From positions 1-17,177 of the forward strand of contig BTTF01000048.1 of NCBI GenBank assembly GCA_036244995.1: 17,177 bases of DNA, written 5' to 3'. The position numbers and the translations under genes are program-made. A model generated the notes under the pieces. The model was not told the DNA's origin, searched no databases, and worked only from the letters and a program-made list of their open reading frames with translations. Below are positions 14,918 through 17,177 of the stretch, piece by piece (position 1 is the first letter of the stretch; each line of letters begins with the position of its first letter). The DNA comes from BMS3Bbin07 sp036244995. Lineage in GTDB: Bacteria > Nitrospirota > Thermodesulfovibrionia > Thermodesulfovibrionales > JdFR-85.

Positions 14918-16542
14918 GGTATCAACCGGTACCTCTGAAGTCTTTTCGGCACATACCACTTTGGAAGGTTATAGGTTATGCCTATGGGTGAGGGTTTTAT
15001 CCCTTTAAACCTCTTATGTACTATCGGAAGTGCATCAGGCACGTAGAGAAAGATATAGGGGACCTCATCTGCAAGTATCTCCTGTATCCTGTAGTAGGCC
15101 CTCTTTCTCTTTTCAATATCAAAAGTCCTCCTTCCCTGCTCCAACAGCCTGTCCACCTCCTTGTTTTTATAAGATACAAAATTAAACTCCTTCTCGCCCG
15201 TCTTGCTTGAATGCCAGATATCATACTGGTCGGGGTCAAGGCCTATAGACCAGCCGAGGATAACCGCCTCAAAACTCCTCTTGTCAATAAACTCATTAAT
15301 AAATGTGCTCCACTCAAGTATCCTTATGTTCACCTTGATACCGATCTGTTTAAGCCTCCACTGTATAATAGTTGCAGTCCGCTCCCTGAGGCTGTTGCCC
15401 ATATTGGTCAGGATCGTAAATTCAAAAGGAATGCCGTTCTTATCAAGGATGCCGTCACCATCCGTGTCTTCCCAGCCGGCCTCCCTGAGGATTGCTTTTG
15501 CCTTCTCAGGGTTATATTCATACCTCCTGACGTCCGGATTATAGGGCCAGGTCCCGGGAACGTAAGGGCCTGTTGCCACAGAACCCAGACCGAAAAGCAC
15601 CACATCGATAATCTCTTCCTTATCTATGGCATAGGCTATTGCCCTCCTGACGTTGATGTCCCTGAAAAGGGGGGATTTGAGGTTAAATCCAAGGTATGTA
15701 TAGGCAAAGACGGGATAACGGAATTTCTGAAAGTTTTTTTTGTAAAAAGGGGTATTCGTCTGTTTACTGTATTGTATGGGTGTAAGGTCCATCAGGTCGA
15801 CCCCGCCGGCCCTGAGCTCCAGAAACATCGTTGCCTGATCGGGGATCACCCTGTATATGTAATAATCGAGGTAGGGTCTTCCCTCAAAGTAGTCCTTATT
15901 CGCCGCAAGCACGAGCTTCTGCCCCGAATCCCAGCGTTGCAGTTTAAAGGGTCCCAGACCAACGGGGTTTCTCCCAAAAGCTGTCTTTGTTATATCTTTT
16001 CCTTCAAGTAGATGGCGTGGCAACACGGGAAGGTTTCCCCACGTACTGAGCGCAGGGGCAAAGGGCTTTTCGTAAGTGACCCTGAATGTATACCTGTCCA
16101 GGACCTCGGCCTTCCTGACCTGAAGGAAGTCTTCCTTGTAGGCCGTCGGCGTCTTTTCATCAATTATGGTCTTGTAACCGAACATCACGTCATCGGCAGT
16201 AAACTCCACACCGTCAGCCCATTTTACACCCTTCCTGAGGTAAAACGTGATGGTCAGACCATCACCGGAAATCTTCCAGGACTTTGCAAGGTCACCTATT
16301 ATTGTAAGGTCTGTGTCATACTTTACCAGCCCGTTAAATATAAGGCCGGCAACCTCATGGGAGGCACTGTCGCCGGCAAGCATGGGGATAAGTATGCTCG
16401 GCTCTCCAATGGAACCGACAACAAGGGCGTCGCCATAGGACGGCCCTCCCCGGGATGTCTCAGCAGCAGATGTCACAGTCAGCCACAGAAGACCGGCAGC
16501 AATACATATCAATACAGTTGTAAGTAATCCCGTTCTATGCAT
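14914..16542 (-). CDS. Oligopeptide-type ABC transporter substrate-binding protein
   Basis: A family 5 extracellular solute-binding protein (DppA/OppA type) that captures peptides, or sometimes nickel or sugars, in the periplasm. From the ATG at 16542 it has 542 residues. There is a Sec signal peptide (basic start, hydrophobic core LLTTVLICIAAGLLWL, likely cleavage near TSA-A) with no lipobox Cys, so it is probably free in the periplasm. Family motifs include GDLAKSWKISGDGLTITFYL, RKGVKWADGVEFTADDV and VRRAIAYAIDKEEI. A TTG at 16548 would add two residues and lies 2 bases after the upstream stop; neither start has a clear ribosome binding site, so it is probably coupled to the DUF401 gene. 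No permease or ATPase gene is adjacent within the window. Confidence 0.9.
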   Translation of the reverse strand: MHRTGLLTTVLICIAAGLLWLTVTSAAETSRGGPSYGDALVVGSIGEPSILIPMLAGDSASHEVAGLIFNGLVKYDTDLTIIGDLAKSWKISGDGLTITFYLRKGVKWADGVEFTADDVMFGYKTIIDEKTPTAYKEDFLQVRKAEVLDRYTFRVTYEKPFAPALSTWGNLPVLPRHLLEGKDITKTAFGRNPVGLGPFKLQRWDSGQKLVLAANKDYFEGRPYLDYYIYRVIPDQATMFLELRAGGVDLMDLTPIQYSKQTNTPFYKKNFQKFRYPVFAYTYLGFNLKSPLFRDINVRRAIAYAIDKEEIIDVVLFGLGSVATGPYVPGTWPYNPDVRRYEYNPEKAKAILREAGWEDTDGDGILDKNGIPFEFTILTNMGNSLRERTATIIQWRLKQIGIKVNIRILEWSTFINEFIDKRSFEAVILGWSIGLDPDQYDIWHSSKTGEKEFNFVSYKNKEVDRLLEQGRRTFDIEKRKRAYYRIQEILADEVPYIFLYVPDALPIVHKRFKGIKPSPIGITYNLPKWYVPKRLQRYRLIP

Positions 16543-16550
16543 TTTCAATA

Positions 16551-17177
16551 TTATATAACTAAAAACTCCAGCACAGCCACCATCAGCACCGCACCGGCTG
16601 CAGGCAGGGTCTTTTTATAGATACCCCACATATCAGCCTTAAAATACTCCTTTGTGAGAATAAGACATACATGCACAGGTGAAAGCAGGACACCGATAAA
16701 ACCGGAGGCAAAGGCAAGGGTGAAGGCGTGGGGATCACTGCCTGTCAGGCTCATAATCAAGGGGAACGTGCTGCCTACAAACCCGACTGTAACACCTGTC
16801 AGCACACCTGTCAGAAACGGCAGGAGAAAGAGTATGGGCATCATGGGGATATGATTCTCATGAAAAAAACTGCTGATATTGCCCACGGCACCGGAGACCT
16901 CAAGTGCTTCCTTAAAAAACATCACCCCGATAATAAGTAGCACGACATCCCTTGAAAAACCATATCTGAATGCCTCGGCCGCTTTTGCGGGTGAATACCT
17001 GAAATAAATCATTAACATCAGGACCAGGATTACGAGGGCTACGTGGAGCTCCATGTGCCATATTATCACGAGCCCGAGGAGGATTACAATCGGCAGAAAG
17101 CTCCAGAGTCCTTTGCGGGAAACCTTTTTCAGCACTTCATAACTCCCCCTGATTCCCTTGAGACCCCGGAGGCCGAC
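16551..17177 (-). CDS. DUF401 family membrane protein, 5' end outside the window
   Basis: A multi-pass membrane protein. The reading frame is open to the end of the window, giving 208 residues of the C-terminal part; the family is roughly 400 residues long, so about half is missing. A GTG at 17135 is internal, not the start. Visible features are several hydrophobic segments, a Gly-rich loop LTGVLTGVTVGFVGSTFPL and FIGVLLSPVHVCLILTKEYF, with a helix break at Pro. These resemble DUF401, a putative ion-transporter-like family of unknown substrate. It ends 2-8 bases before the substrate-binding gene, so the two likely form one operon. Confidence 0.8.
   Translation of the reverse strand, partial: VGLRGLKGIRGSYEVLKKVSRKGLWSFLPIVILLGLVIIWHMELHVALVILVLMLMIYFRYSPAKAAEAFRYGFSRDVVLLIIGVMFFKEALEVSGAVGNISSFFHENHIPMMPILFLLPFLTGVLTGVTVGFVGSTFPLIMSLTGSDPHAFTLAFASGFIGVLLSPVHVCLILTKEYFKADMWGIYKKTLPAAGAVLMVAVLEFLVI

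Noticed and set aside
15211..16011. Long + strand reading frame (266 codons) opposite the substrate-binding gene
   Set aside because: It is an antisense shadow of a clearly recognised gene; its translation has no domain features and no ribosome binding site.

Overview
The window is a bacterial chromosomal segment dominated by a flagellar export and motor operon on the + strand. The order is fliL-fliM-fliN-fliO-fliP-fliQ-fliR-flhB-flhA-flhF-flhG-fliA (about 137-10017). Genes overlap or nearly touch throughout; the only sizeable gap is 81 bases between flhB and flhA. Moderate GC, very frequent ATA (Ile) and AGG/AGA (Arg) codons, a Gram-negative type secreted solute-binding protein and the gene order together suggest a diderm such as a Nitrospirota (Thermodesulfovibrio-like) or deltaproteobacterial lineage. 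This lineage call is an inference by eye, not a database result.

After fliA (sigma-28) the operon seems to end at a perfect 12-bp hairpin (10097-10129). Next comes a very good sigma-28 (FliA) promoter match, TAAAGTTT-N12-GCCGATAA (10142-10169), reading into a small signalling block. That block holds a receiver-only response regulator (10282-10731), an HDOD-domain protein (10864-11679) and a membrane-bound PAS-GAF-PAS hybrid histidine kinase with a C-terminal receiver (11792-14440). A small PPC/DUF296 protein follows (14477-14917). The layout suggests that FliA, made at the end of the export operon, switches on at least the receiver gene. The receiver mRNA carries a hairpin that would bury its own ribosome binding site. 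An additional weaker sigma-28-like site sits at the fliA stop codon and, with the hairpin, could define a short RNA. Another sits upstream of the HDOD gene next to an 11-bp inverted repeat.

The right end is unrelated to motility and lies on the - strand: a DUF401 family membrane protein (5' end outside the window) followed by an oligopeptide-type ABC transporter substrate-binding protein. No permease or ATPase gene is visible. The substrate-binding gene converges on the PPC gene, and their stop codons interlock on a TTAA.

The flagellar genes work together as follows. FliO/P/Q/R with FlhA/FlhB form the type III export gate, FliM/FliN form the C-ring switch, FliL supports the stator, FlhF/FlhG set flagellar position and number, and FliA starts late gene transcription. 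No tRNA, rRNA, CRISPR array or insertion sequence was seen. The most interesting part is the post-fliA regulatory region, 10015-10864.
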